Position numbers and translations under genes: made by a program
The notes under the pieces: model-generated
The model's database searches: none
Told to the model about the DNA's origin: nothing
The model's input: the letters and a program-made list of their open reading frames with translations, nothing else
Source of the DNA: Rotaria sordida
Lineage: Eukaryota > Rotifera > Eurotatoria > Philodinida > Philodinidae
Assembly: GCA_905250125.1 (NCBI GenBank)
Contig: CAJNOL010000922.1
Span: 29,763 to 93,762, forward strand
Length of the DNA: 64,000 nt
Reading direction: 5' to 3'
Shown here: positions 26,900 to 38,118 of the stretch, one piece after another
How the letters are laid out: each line of letters opens with the position of its first letter
Numbering within the stretch: the stretch's first letter is position 1

Positions 26900-29800
26900 A
26901 TGTGTGAATCTCCACAATATTGGCAATCAACATCTTTCTGTAAGTTGTTTAAAAATTTTAAAAAAATTTTGTTTTTTTTTGAATATTTTATTTCTATTCA
27001 TTAGATGATTGTACTGGTCGTGGTCGACCAAAAGGTTTTTGTGTAGAAGTTCCATCACCACGTATATCTAGTCCTAAATTAATTTCATGTGAAATATCAA
27101 CAAGTGTACATTCATGTGAATCATATCCTGAACTTGTACCACCATCTGTTCCTTTATCAAGTGATGATGACGAAGAAAATGTAGAAAAATTTCCTGAAGA
27201 ACAAAATCATACTTCGAAAATTTTAGCTAAAAATAATAAAGATATGAAAAATGTTAGTAGAAAAAAAGAACATCATAATTTATCAATAGTTTGTCCACCA
27301 GTTGAATTACCACTTAAACGTGATGATAAACAACAATTAACATTAGTTCTTTTACCATGTTTACAATTTCCTGAATCATATTGTTCACCAAGTGAAATCA
27401 TTGTTGATTATTGGCGTCGATATCATACAATGCGTGTATCATTTTCTCAAAAAGAAATTGGATTTTTTTCAACTGCTGATCGTGCTGATCGAACACGATG
27501 TCGAGAAGATTATCGATATTTAGAAAAATTAATTTATCCACTTGAACAAAAAAAAGTTCATTTTGATCTTAATATTGGTGCTGAATATCTTGATGTAAAA
27601 GTGGGTATTTTTTATATTTGTTATAAACTATTTTCTATTAAGTTTAGGTTCTTTATTTTATTTTTATTAGGAACCACCAGCTTCACTTGATTCAATGATG
27701 TGGTGGATTCTTCGACATAAAAGTGAATTATTTATTAATAACAAGTAATGATCTTATATACACAATGTTACAAAAGTTCGAACGAAAAAAACAAACAAAT
27801 GTGAATAGTTCCTCAGCAATTCAAAGAATTTAAATATTTTTTTTTCATAGTTTGATTACATATTCATTAAAGTTTTATTTAATATATTTCAGATAAAATA
27901 TTTGCACCTAAAAGAAGTCAGAACTAAAAATGTTTTACTCATGATCAAATTCAAAATAAGTCAGCATTGTAAAACGGTAACTAGAAATTAAGTTTGAAAA
28001 AAACAAGCTAATTGAATATTTCATTGGCAACACATTTCGACGATTTTGTCAAACGAGCATTGTCGAAAATCAAGGACATCCTAAAGTTAGTTTCGGACCC
28101 GATAGTCTGAGAAATGCAGAGGGTACACTAATCACTAAACACAAAAACCGGAGAAGAAGTATCTCGTATCTTTTGGGGTGAGTGTCTAATGTCGATTAGA
28201 AAATTTCATTGAGAGTATCAAAGTATGGTTTGATCGGGCCCGGATCCAAAAGTTCTTGACCAGATGGGCTCTAGTTCTGGAAGACCATCGAGTAATTATT
28301 GAAGAAAAGGTCGAAGAAATTGATAATGCTTGTAAAAATGAACCAGGATCAAGTGTTCGATCTATTTCGTAGAATTGTTGAACAAATCGTATCTTGTATG
28401 GCTTTCATAAGAGATGTGCCGTCATAATTTGTTCTTTATGGTAATGAGCGAGTTTGTGAAATAGACCGAATAATTGATCCTGGCTCATTTTCACAAGCAT
28501 CCTTAGCTTCATTGACTTTTTCTTCGATGATTGCTGTAGATCTTCCATAACGTCATTGATTTTCGAAGTATTGGTTTCACAAAATTGCTGGAATGTGTTT
28601 GTAGTGCAATGCTTAGTTGGCAGGTTTTAGTCGAATTCGACCATCAGTAAAACTATTTTAATTCTGACTTCTATAGACAAAGACACTAATCAAGCTGTAA
28701 AAAAAAAGATATTTAAATTCCTTCAATTCCCGAGGAACTATTGACATTCGGTTTTTTCCATTCGAACTTCTGATACACCCTGTATTTAGGTTCTTTATTA
28801 AATTATGATAAACTTTAGATTTACTTTCGATTTTTTATCATGGCGTGGAACATTACGTAAAATAATGTCATCATTATTTGATTCAGTTCTCGATTGGCGT
28901 ATAGGAATTATACGTTGGAATGGTTGTCATTTTATGACAGTTTTTCATACAGAAACTGAATTAAAAATTGAAAATGAACAAACACCTATTGAAAAACGTA
29001 TGCAATATTGGGGTCATAAATTTGAAGATTATGTTACATCAAATAATCCACCATTAATTCCATCACCAAAAAAAATGTTTTCTACAATGAATAAAGCAAC
29101 AATTGGTCGTCATATACTTTTATATAGTTGTGAAATAGATGCATGTACATTAAATTCAACATATAATAAAGAAAAAAAACAAGGCACTTATGTTGAAGTT
29201 AAAATTGCTTATGCTAAACATTTATTAGATTTAAATACTGCTTCGTAAGTAGATTTCACAGACAATTAAAAAAAAAACTATGAAAAATTTTTGTGTGGAT
29301 TTTTACTCTTAAATTTCTTCATATAATAACGAAGGAATAATAATGGTAGTTTTGGCGCAGTCCTTTATTTGTGTCGTCGAACAGATTCAATTCAACATTA
29401 TTCTGTAGAATTGAATTCTGAAAGAAATCTCATCTATGCATTTTCACTAAAGAGTTAGTTTCTATAAAAATTGGCATTAGTAAAAAATTTACTATTTCAT
29501 AAACAGCTTTGAAAAATTCACAAGTTTTAAAGTCTGTCATGCAAAAGTAAATAGCATGTTTTGTAGTTTTATATTTTGAATTTGATACGACTCAATTGGA
29601 ATACAAAATTGACTAAGATAGTATTCTTAATAACCTAGGTATCTGATAAAATTTTGTTTAATATGATATTTGAATTTAAGAATCTATTAGTTGACTTCCT
29701 TTTACTAAATATTTTTCTTCTCTATTTTTTTATTTTTAGTTCTCGAAAATATGCAAAATGGTAAAGAAGAAATTTAAGTTATTATTAAATAGTACATAAG

Positions 29801-30805
29801 ATATTTTAGGTGGCAACAATGTTTTTTAGCTGGTATTAATCATATGTTACTTGGTTTCCGAAATGATTATGGTATTGTTGAATGTTTACAACCACTTGGT
29901 GTAAAAGATATTGAAATACGAGCAGTAAATATTTGCATTCTATAAGATAATTAATAAAAATTATCTATCTTAGAAAACATGGAGTGCTAGTGCATTTATA
30001 TCATTTCTTGATGAATTCTGTTCATTTGTTCGACGAACAATTACAAAAGATTGGTCATATGAAGATAGGTAAGGTGTTAACTATTTGAACTTCAAGTAAA
30101 ATTTTATTTTTCATCTTTTTTACACATATTTTGATAGAGCATGAGCTATTGATTACAAAACTTGGAAATTGTCGTTATTTCTTGAAAACAAATTTCTTTC
30201 AAAATGTGCGAAATTTTCTGCTTCGCTCTGCTTGTCAGATACTACTTTTAGAGTCTGTGTCTATTGCAATCCTTGTAGGTCGTTTTTGTAAATCTATTTA
30301 GTATTTTTGGTTAAACGAGGAGGTTAAGTATTACATCGCGTTCGATTCATCATAACACCAGTCAGAAAATTACAGATGGCTTTTCTTTTTATTTTGTTTT
30401 CTTGTTGAGAAACTTGTGTACTATAGCGTTTTTAGCCGACATTCAATGATTTTCGAATTCAAATCAGGCTTTTGTCAGAAAAACATATACAAATTCGAAA
30501 TCAGCACAAGAAAACTGAGTCACATGAAGTATCTTTCTAGTCAATTTGACAACAAAATTCATTTGAAAGATACTTTATGTGACTCAGGTTTTTTGTGCTG
30601 ATTTCGGATTTGTATTTGTTTCTTGAAGTTTGAATTATCGGCACTTGAAACAATGTTTTTTTCCTTTGCATTAAATATAAATTTATTTTCTAGAAATGTA
30701 TATCTATTCTATTATTCTCCAAAATTAAAAAAAATCAAATGGTGTATCTCAAATGACGAACAATATCAATTTCTTCCTGATTGGTTTATAAATGAATTTT
30801 CTTGA
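26900..30805 (+). CDS. DXO: DXO/Rai1-family decapping and pyrophosphohydrolase nuclease
   Basis: Exons 26900-26939, 27005-27600, 27671-27744, 28819-29244, 29740-29760, 29810-29924, 29974-30068 and 30694-30805 give 492 aa. Family landmarks in order: KEIGFFSTADR, FDFLSWRGTLRKIM, MQYWGHKFEDYV (first acidic metal ligand), LLYSCEIDAC (E-x-D), GTYVEVKIA (E-x-K), KWWQQCFLAGI, LLGFRNDYGIVE, and the C-terminal FLPDWFINEF. These are the metal-binding motifs of the DXO/Rai1 fold, so the enzyme should be active. The family removes incomplete or non-canonical (for example NAD) caps from RNA and can degrade the body 5'-3'. The N-terminus is longer than in human DXO (396 aa) and holds a Ser/Asp-rich linker. 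Exon 5 is only 21 nt. Introns 3 and 7 hold foldback elements. Confidence 0.93.
27761..28782. mobile_element. Tc1/mariner-like foldback element in DXO intron 3
   Basis: The element is flanked by TA at 27759-27760 and 28783-28784. The right end reads inward as CAGGGTGTATCAGAAGTTCG and matches the left end CACAATGTTACAAAAGTTCG. Similarity continues inward over hundreds of bases (AATAGTTCCTC, GAAGTCAGAA, GTTTTACT, then GAAGAAAA.GTC and CCAGGATCAA near the centre), so it is essentially two diverged arms around a centre near 28410. The left arm carries an extra block near 28090-28280. There is no intact transposase. TA target and ends fit a non-autonomous Tc1/mariner element. Confidence 0.75.
30482..30620. 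repeat. Compact hairpin (foldback) in DXO intron 7
   Basis: Left arm 30482-30537 pairs with right arm 30565-30620 with about six mismatches over 56 nt around a 27-nt loop. Shared core: GAAATCAGCACAA and CTGAGTCACAT. If transcribed in the DXO pre-mRNA it would form a strong stem. Confidence 0.85.
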
Positions 30806-30963
30806 AAAAGAACTTTAGTCTGATAAAATTAAAAAGAATATTTTTGTAAATTTTCTACTCATGTGTTTTTCTTTTCGACTAATAATTTTTTTTTGATAAT
30901 TAATCAATAAAATTTTGAATAAACAAAAGAAAAGAACTAAGCGCGTTACATTTTCTATTCTCA

Positions 30964-31287
30964 ATGATATTCGTTCATCTCATATTTTGGTTATTTATAA
31001 TTATTTTCATTTATATTTTAATTAAATATCACGAATATATAAATGCAATAATTATTTTTATTGGTGGATTATTTATTGAAAAACTTCATTTAACAAATGT
31101 TTTATTTAATAATTCAACATATCGTGTATTTATTAATTATTTCTATTGGCTTTTAAAAAGCAATTCTTTGGTTACAATTGTTGGTTTATTAATAGCTATT
31201 TCAACAATTTCAACACTTATGGCAATGTTTAAACAATGGATCAAAATTGGTGTACTTATAACAATATTGTATTGGCTTGGTAGTTAG
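30964..31287 (+). CDS. Small multi-pass membrane protein (107 aa)
   Basis: A single uninterrupted frame 158 nt after the DXO stop. The product is overwhelmingly hydrophobic with three or four predicted membrane segments (about residues 2-20, 28-38, 60-82 and 91-106), a short polar loop (EKLHLTNVLFNNSTYR) and one KQW turn. Codon use matches neighbouring genes. I do not recognise the family. A polyadenylation-like AATAAA of DXO lies just upstream (about 30905), so it is probably a separate transcript. An AT-rich chance frame is possible, but over 100 codons with coding-like codon choice argues against it. Confidence 0.55.
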   Translation: MIFVHLIFWLFIIIFIYILIKYHEYINAIIIFIGGLFIEKLHLTNVLFNNSTYRVFINYFYWLLKSNSLVTIVGLLIAISTISTLMAMFKQWIKIGVLITILYWLGS

Positions 31288-31446
31288 GAAGAAAGAAAAA
31301 AAAAATAATCAAATGAGACAGAATCTCTTTTTCTTTCTCCATATTATTTTTTTTTCTTAATCAAGAAACAAAAAAAAAGGGTTGTTATGTGTTTTCATAT
31401 TGTTCTTATATTATATTTATGATTGATTTGTATGTGTGTTGAAAGA

Positions 31447-33727
31447 ATGTTACAAGAATACCATCGACAAACAACAATCAAACCATTTGCACCCATACTC
31501 AAAGGTAAACTACAATAAAGTTTGTTTTTTTTTTGTAAAAATCTTTTAATTAGATCGAAGCACAAAACGATGGGATAGTGATATTTCTATTCCAACAAAT
31601 ATATCACTTTTATCTGTTTCAAGTTCATCGAAAAGTATTCATGATGACAATGAGATCGATGATGATCAACATTCACGTGATAGTGATTCATCAAGTTCTA
31701 AAGAAAGTGTTTCTTCTCTACTTAATGAATCGGAAGAATATAAAGCAAAGCATGTTAACCTTGATCCATATATTTTTAATAAACATTTAAATGGAATACC
31801 ATGTACTATTAGTAATTTAGTAGACGCTGATATTGATGAATCTGTTAATGAGTTATTTGATGAAAGTAAATCATCATATCGACAACAAAATGATGAATAT
31901 AATCCACGTTCAATTCGTCCACCATCATTTTCTCAGTATATTAGACAAGTTCAAGAATCAAGAACAAAACCAAAACCAATTCAACGTCGATCAGCTCGTA
32001 TTCCTGTTCGAACAACAAAAGCTGAACAATTAAAACTTGCACGACAACAATCAGCTAATGAAAATATGTCTAATTTACCTTATATACGTCCTTTTACAAC
32101 TAAATCACAAATACGACCTTCGACAATGTCTTCAATAAATCGTACTTCACGTACACGAACTAATAGTAATAGTAGTCCTAGACAATCGGAATCTGCTCGA
32201 TCATGTAAACTAGCAGTTGGTTCGAATGATCCTTTACAGCTCTCAGCAATGCTTGCTAAACAAATGCGTCAAGATATTCAGAGTAATAGAGGCAAGTATA
32301 TTTTCTTTTTCATATGATTTCACATATCTTAGTATTATAAGTTATGAATGTTTTATTTAGGCTGCATATGTGACAGAAAGTATTTGTTGTCTTTTTAAAA
32401 TTTATATTTAAGATGTCAAGGATATAATTGGTAATCATACATTAATTTGTCACAGTTGTCATATAGATTAACATAAGAATACATGAACTGATCAAATTAT
32501 AAATTTAGAAAGTAATCAGTAGTAGTGTTAATAACCGTATCAAAATATATAATAGTGCGTTACGAACCTGCTGTAGATATAATGAATATGTACAACAGAC
32601 TTATTTGCCAATAATTAGAATAATAATATTAATGTTAAATTAAGAGAAATGGAATACGAAAAAAATAATCGATTATCCTTCGAAAACAATTATAGTCTGC
32701 TAGAGATTTTTCACTTAACGTATCTTGTATTAGTATAATAAGACTAAAGAATACATGTAAGTTTCACATTTCAGCTTCAAAATGGCTGGCTACGTTCACA
32801 AGCTTTTTTGAACGAATTGATTTTTTGAATGACGGTTTGTATCAGAAGTATAATTGGTGTCTATACTATATCCAAACAATATTTTGCTCGTAAATGTTAA
32901 GTTATAGTAGAATTGGACATATAACAATCTTGAGGTAGTCAACTTTTGTTGGAGGAAATTTTTTAAACTGGATTTTTTTTCAAAGTTGTTCTAAAAAATC
33001 CTGAGTCTATATAAATGAAAAGAGGAGAACACGAGCTACATTTTGGTAATTAAAACTTTTTAAAAAGTAAATTATCTATAATGTAATGTGCGTATTTTAT
33101 AACAAACAAGACTCTCTATAAAAAAATCGTCTAAAGAACGTTGTCAAGTATTGTATTGATATCAATCGCAAAAAATCTTAATATATTCAAGACAAATTCT
33201 TTTAGAACTTTTATTTATATTATAAACTCATAGTTTCAGCTAAATATGAACTTGAATGAAAGATACTCATTGATAATCATCTCTTTGAATAAATAAGATA
33301 GATATTCATGAACTATAAAATTATTTTTATTAAAATATCATTATTAAAAATTTGTTTTTTTTTTCTTCTAGTTCCAGCTTATTCTAAACCATTAAGTAGT
33401 GCATTACTCCGTGAACAACCTCATCCACCACTTAATCAACAATATAAAATGAAACGTATTCATAATTGGCTTAAAAAAACTGCTCCATCAGAATATCTTG
33501 AATATAATGAATATGCATCAAATGAAAGTGCACGTGGAACAAATTTCAATGATAAACTTGATGGTGAATATGATTTACTTTCTGATGAAAAACGAGGAAA
33601 TAATATCGAAAGAACATATAATGAAGCTCATCGTGTATTACCATTATTTAATTCTGAAATTTATCGACAAATGCAACAACGTAATTTATTATTAACCCGT
33701 ATTGAATTAGACTTATACGTTATTTGA
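31447..33727 (+). CDS. Uncharacterised Ser/Arg-rich protein (about 383 aa)
   Basis: Exons 31447-31504, 31554-32291 and 33372-33727 sum to 1152 nt. It starts MLQEYHRQTTIKPFAPILK. The middle is disordered and rich in Ser, Asp and Glu (SSSSKSIHDDNEIDDD), followed by basic segments (RRSARIPVRTTKAEQLKLAR, YIRPFTTKSQIRPST). The C-terminal exon contains KMKRIHNWLKKTAPSEYLEY. No signal peptide, membrane segment or known domain is visible. The second intron uses a GC-AG donor (AGAG then GCAAGT) and is 1080 nt long. An alternative acceptor at 32360 would give a short tail ending at 32398 (277 aa). I do not recognise the protein. It converges with the minus-strand coiled-coil gene. Confidence 0.65.
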
Positions 33728-33906
33728 CTTCAAAGCTATACCAAATTGATTTTTTTCATATAGAAAAGATATATAAGCGGTAGACTAAAACTAAAAATAT
33801 TCTTGTTCACACACACAATAGTTGGAAAAGCTGAATCAAAAAAACACCCTTCAAAAAAAAAGCTAAAACCAAAATGTCTCCTTGAAAAAAGAAGTATCTT
33901 TAGATT

Positions 33907-36900
33907 TTATTGTAATTCAACACGTTTTCGTATTGGTGTTGGACTTGTAGCACGTGCCATAGTTCGGCTAACTGTTTGCATTGTTTGAGCCATTTGTGAT
34001 ATATCATCCCAGCGTTGAGATTGTATTAAATCTTCAAGTGATTTAAGACGATCAATTTCCTTAACACGATCTTCAAGTTCTTGAATTTCTATTCGTAAAC
34101 TATTTGCTATATCTTCCTCCTGAGCAAGCTAAATATTTTCAAAAAAAAAAAAACAATATTTAAGTAAATAAGAAAATTTTTCTAGTAAAAGGAAAAATTT
34201 ATTAGCGTAATCACTGTGGGTTTAAAATTTGAAACATAATGTAACTTCTGTTGATATTCATAGGAAGATTGTTTTATTCTATCTATTTTAGGATACATTT
34301 CTTCATCATCTGTTTACTTAATCCTTCAGAAATACAATAAGGACATCGAAGAGAAAGCAGCAAAGACTTCAAGATTGAAGTCTCATGAAATCTTAAGAAG
34401 TCTTTGAGCTCTAGCTTTTAATATATGTCGAAGCAAGGTCTACGAAAGATGCACACGAGAGAATGAAATGCATGTTTACATCCAGAAACACAATAAAAAT
34501 ATAAAGAGGGTGTGGATGCAGGCTATAGCTCATTGGGTCTAGGTACAGAAATTCTTGGATCCGATGGGCTCTAGTGCAGCTGAAACAATGACCCACACCT
34601 ATACTATGAAGCACCTTCATGTCAATCAAAGTATAAATATGAATCTTTTTAATCTGTGCGCAACTTCCAGGATCCTGTTGAAGTCCCATGATGTCTACTG
34701 TTTCCTCCTCGAAGGAAGTAGTTTATATATAATAATGAGACGTTATTGATATACATTCTATGGCCATATATCAACAGCGTATTGTCACAATCTGTGATGT
34801 ACATAGCGAGACATTGCTAAAATGTCTATCATGTCTGTGATGAGTCGTTTCTTACGTGTTTATAATGGTCTGTGAGAGGTTGCAAATTTCTACCCTATGT
34901 ATCTCAACACTCCTTTTAGTTGGTTTTATTACAAAAAATAAAATAAAATAAAATAAAATTTTACTTGTTGTTGTAATGTACTAATATGACTTGCTAAATG
35001 ATCTTTGTCACGTTGAAGAGCATTTATTTCATCTTGTAAACGTACATTACGTAATTCATATTCATTTAATTCACGTTTAGCAGTTGATGCATTTTGAATT
35101 TCAATATTTAATTGTCTTTGTAATTGTTTATGCTAGAAATGTAAAAAAAGTAGATTTCTTAATAAATATTATTATTATTATTATTCATACTTGTCCATCA
35201 AGATCTTTATTTCTCATTGCTTCTGTATCCAATTTATTTTGAATACTTTCAACTATACTATGAAAACTCTGTTCTTTTTTCCGTAAAGCAGCTATATCTC
35301 TATCTTTTAATTGTAATGCATCAGTACGTTCTCGTAATGTATGACGAAGCTAAAAAGAAAAAATTCAATATTAATTAATAAGAAATATTTTTCAATGTTT
35401 TACTTGTTCTAAGTCTCTTTCAAATTGTTTGGTTAAATTTTCTAATCGTGATACTTCTTTCATTAAAGCACTTTTTTCATCAGCTAACTAGAAAATAAAT
35501 AAATAGCTCATATGAAAAAAAAACTGACAAGAGGAAAAAATTTTTATTTACTTTATTACGAAGAAATTGAGCTTCATTATAACGAGCATCATGTGATTTA
35601 AGTTCTTGTCGAAGAGTATTAAGTTCTTTCTAAAATAAAGAGAAAAAATAATCTAAATTAGATAATACAAAAATTGTAAGATATAAACCTCTAATTGGGC
35701 AGCATGATCCTGTAAACGATCTTTTTCTCGACTAGTTAATTGATAATCATTAAGGCTACGTTGTAAATTATTTGATTCGAGTTTTAAACGATGAAGTTCA
35801 TCAGTTAAATCTTTATTTTGATTTAATTGTTGTTCAAGCTTAAAAGTAATAATTTAGAGATAAAGATTTTCAAATATTAAGAAAAAAAAACAAACCTGTT
35901 GTTCAAGTACACGAATTTTTGTTTGAGAATTTTTTAATTCATCAGATGAAGCACGTGATCGATCACGAATTTGTCGTAATTCTTGATCACGCAACATTTT
36001 TTCTTGTTCAAATGTTTCTCTTGCTCGTCGTAACATATCTAATTCTTCAAGTAAATTTTGTTTTTCAATATCGAATTTTTCTAAGATGAAGAAATAATAA
36101 AAAAAAAAAAAGTTAACTATTAATTAAAGATATATGATTTATTCTTACGACGAAGTTCATCTAATGCTATTGTTAAACCATATTTTTCACTTTCTAATTG
36201 ATCAAATTGAGATGATGTTTCAACAAGACTTCGTTGTAACTTAGAACGTTCTTGTTCTATTTGATGTACACGATCATCTTTTAATGATCGATCTAGTATT
36301 ATTGAATTCTTATTTAATTGATCACGCGTGCACTGATAGTTAAGGAAAAATAAAAACATTTCTTATTTCCTAACAATGAAAAAAAATCAAGCAAAAAAAA
36401 GAAATTTAATTAAAAAAGGATATAGATAGTGGCATTCTGTTTCCAAATAGTAGATTTGTTCTTGTAATTGTTTAATATATTCTGTTTCAAGATTTTGTGC
36501 CGATGAATTTATTAATCGTTGTTTTGTAGGACTTGTTCGACTAATAAGAGACAAAATAAACAAATTGTGTAAAATACGCTTTATTGTACATATCTTGTAT
36601 CAATCAATGACAAATCCTTCAGTGATCGAGACTATTATCATTTTCATTAACATTCAATGCCTCATATCTCTTATATTTTGTTTAAAAAAAAATTAAAATA
36701 AAAAATCGACGAACAATATTAAAACGTAATAAAAGAATCAAGAAGACACATAAATCATGTCAAAAAGGGACGTTACAATTTTTTTTTCAAACAATGATAT
36801 ATTGATTATTTTAATAAATTATCTTTGTATGACCATGGTTCACCTTGTATAGATATAACTTTGATCAATGGACAAACAATCAATCCTTGAAATATTTAAT

Positions 36901-38118
36901 TGCATACTTTGCCTTTCGTTCATTTTTTTTATTTTATTTATAATGTACGAGGACGGACAGTTTACATAAAGAGTCTTCGTCTTCTTCTTCATATATGTTC
37001 ACTAAAATGAAATCATTCATGTATTGTCAAATCGAACAGACACACTATCAATACAAGTGCGAACACATTCAACATAGGGTCACGCTTGGCCAGTTTTCTT
37101 TCTTATCTTTTCTTTCACATCGATCTCAATACTGATCAGTTGTACTTGTTTGGTTCTTTTCAATCAAACGTTCACTCTTTTACATAAAATGGGTACAATA
37201 CAAACAACTCATAGTCATCATAAACGTTATCGAGCACCATCAACAACAAAATCAGTTGATAATACAAAATATCGATGTGTTAATCGTTTTCGTACAACAA
37301 TGCGTAGTATAACACATCGAGCATTATCTTCTCGACATTATCATAATTCTGTTTCATCATCAAATAATTCAACTTTAAATAATAGTTCATTTACATCACC
37401 AAATACAATAACAACAATTAATTCACATATGGATACAGATCCACATTTAAGTGATTTTGATTATCGAAAATTATCAACATTAACTGGTTTATCAGAATCA
37501 AAAATAAATGAATTACATCGAGAATTTTTAATTCTTTCACATAATGGTCAGTTATCTTATGAACGATATAAAGCATTACTTGAAACTGTACCTATTCAAC
37601 GTACATCAATACAACTTGAAAAATTAACACGACAAACATTTACATTATTTGATAAAGATGGAAATAATTATTTAGATTTTGCTGAATTTATAGCTGCTTA
37701 TATAACTATGGAAAAGAATGAACTTAGTCTAAATGATAAAACAATATTACGTAAAGAATCAACAGTACGTCCAACAATAACATCTCTCACACGACAAGCA
37801 ACAACATATTGTTCTCCATATAGAACTCTAAATAAAACATCATATCAAACAAAATATTTTCCAAATAATTATACATCCTATCATCCTCAATCATTAGAAC
37901 AATATGTCTACATTTCTCCACAATATACAATCAGACAAAATGAAAGAACATAAAATATTTAATTGTTTGTTTTTTTTTCTTTACTTGAAAGCTTACCCAA
38001 GAGTACTTTGTTTTCCACCGGTCGATCGAAGTGAAATTGGTTTTGTTCGATTCCATTTTTGAGAACTTGTCAATGGTGCCGAACATACTGAACATCTTTC
38101 CATCATTAATGTCGACAT
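33907..38118 (-). CDS. Coiled-coil protein (487 aa, ten exons, one U12-type intron)
   Basis: Exons in transcription order: 38118-37997, 36540-36424, 36327-36149, 36080-35896, 35838-35689, 35629-35552, 35487-35404, 35349-35191, 35132-34965 and 34128-33907. They sum to 1464 nt. The N-terminus (MSTLMMERCSVCSAPLTSSQ) has a CxxC pair. From about residue 57 almost the whole protein is heptad coiled coil, starting with EYIKQLQEQIYYLETECHYL, continuing RDQLNKNS, and ending in a basic tail (SRTMARATSPTPIRKRVELQ). Such proteins are usually structural parts of centrioles, cilia or sperm axonemes; that role is inferred only. I cannot name the orthologue. The second intron is AT-AC, intron 1 (1456 nt) contains an oppositely oriented EF-hand gene, and the last intron (836 nt) contains an interrupted repeat. 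Confidence 0.85.
34200..34830 (+). repeat. Dispersed repeat, copy 2 (interrupted)
   Basis: Lies in the last intron of the coiled-coil gene. Flanks 34200-34343 and 34717-34790 align with the uninterrupted copy near the start of the window. Weaker similarity continues to about 34915 (CTATGTATCTCAACA). Confidence 0.6.
34344..34711. mobile_element. About 368-bp insertion with a putative AAGGA target duplication
   Basis: The insertion splits the dispersed repeat and is bounded by AAGGA at 34339-34343 and 34712-34716; the empty site ATAAGGAAGTAGT is seen at about 214-226. Its ends (CATCGAAGAG... and ...TCCTCCTCG) are weakly inverted. A core GATGGGCTCTAGT is also found inside the DXO intron foldback near 28265. 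The class of element is not clear. Confidence 0.5.
36328..36423 (-). other. U12-type AT-AC intron (96 nt)
   Basis: Read on the minus strand, the intron starts ATATCCTTTT, the canonical minor-spliceosome 5' site. It contains TTCCTTAAC (36339-36347), a perfect U12 branch-site match, about 11 nt before a terminal CAC. Removing it joins CAC TAT CT with G CGT GAT and gives ECHYLRDQLNKN in frame. No GT donor exists between the end of exon 2 and the in-frame stop that follows, so a U2-type alternative is not available. Confidence 0.88.
37150..37953 (+). CDS. EF-hand protein related to neuronal calcium sensors, nested gene
   Basis: Intronless frame of 267 aa, or 254 aa if the second ATG (37189) is used. 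The second start gives MGTIQTTHS, which fits an N-myristoylation signal as in NCS/recoverin proteins, and is the more attractive start. The first third is basic and Ser/Asn-rich. From about residue 100, SDFDYRKLSTLTGLSESKIN and a degenerate first EF-hand (LSHNGQLSYERY) are followed by one canonical loop, DKDGNNYLDFAEF, with all calcium ligands (D, D, N, Y carbonyl, D, E). The third and fourth EF-hands of NCS proteins are absent; the tail is Thr/Tyr-rich. It lies wholly inside intron 1 of the minus-strand coiled-coil gene. The lack of introns suggests a retrocopy or rapid divergence. Confidence 0.75.
   Translation: MVLFNQTFTLLHKMGTIQTTHSHHKRYRAPSTTKSVDNTKYRCVNRFRTTMRSITHRALSSRHYHNSVSSSNNSTLNNSSFTSPNTITTINSHMDTDPHLSDFDYRKLSTLTGLSESKINELHREFLILSHNGQLSYERYKALLETVPIQRTSIQLEKLTRQTFTLFDKDGNNYLDFAEFIAAYITMEKNELSLNDKTILRKESTVRPTITSLTRQATTYCSPYRTLNKTSYQTKYFPNNYTSYHPQSLEQYVYISPQYTIRQNERT

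Noticed and set aside
33803-33988. 61-codon plus-strand frame
   Set aside because: Antisense of the last exon of the minus-strand coiled-coil gene.
36371-36424. Continuing exon 2 of the coiled-coil gene without the AT-AC intron
   Set aside because: The frame runs into TGA near 36380 after low-complexity Phe/Leu codons and breaks the LETECHYL-RDQLNKN coiled coil; no GT donor is available.
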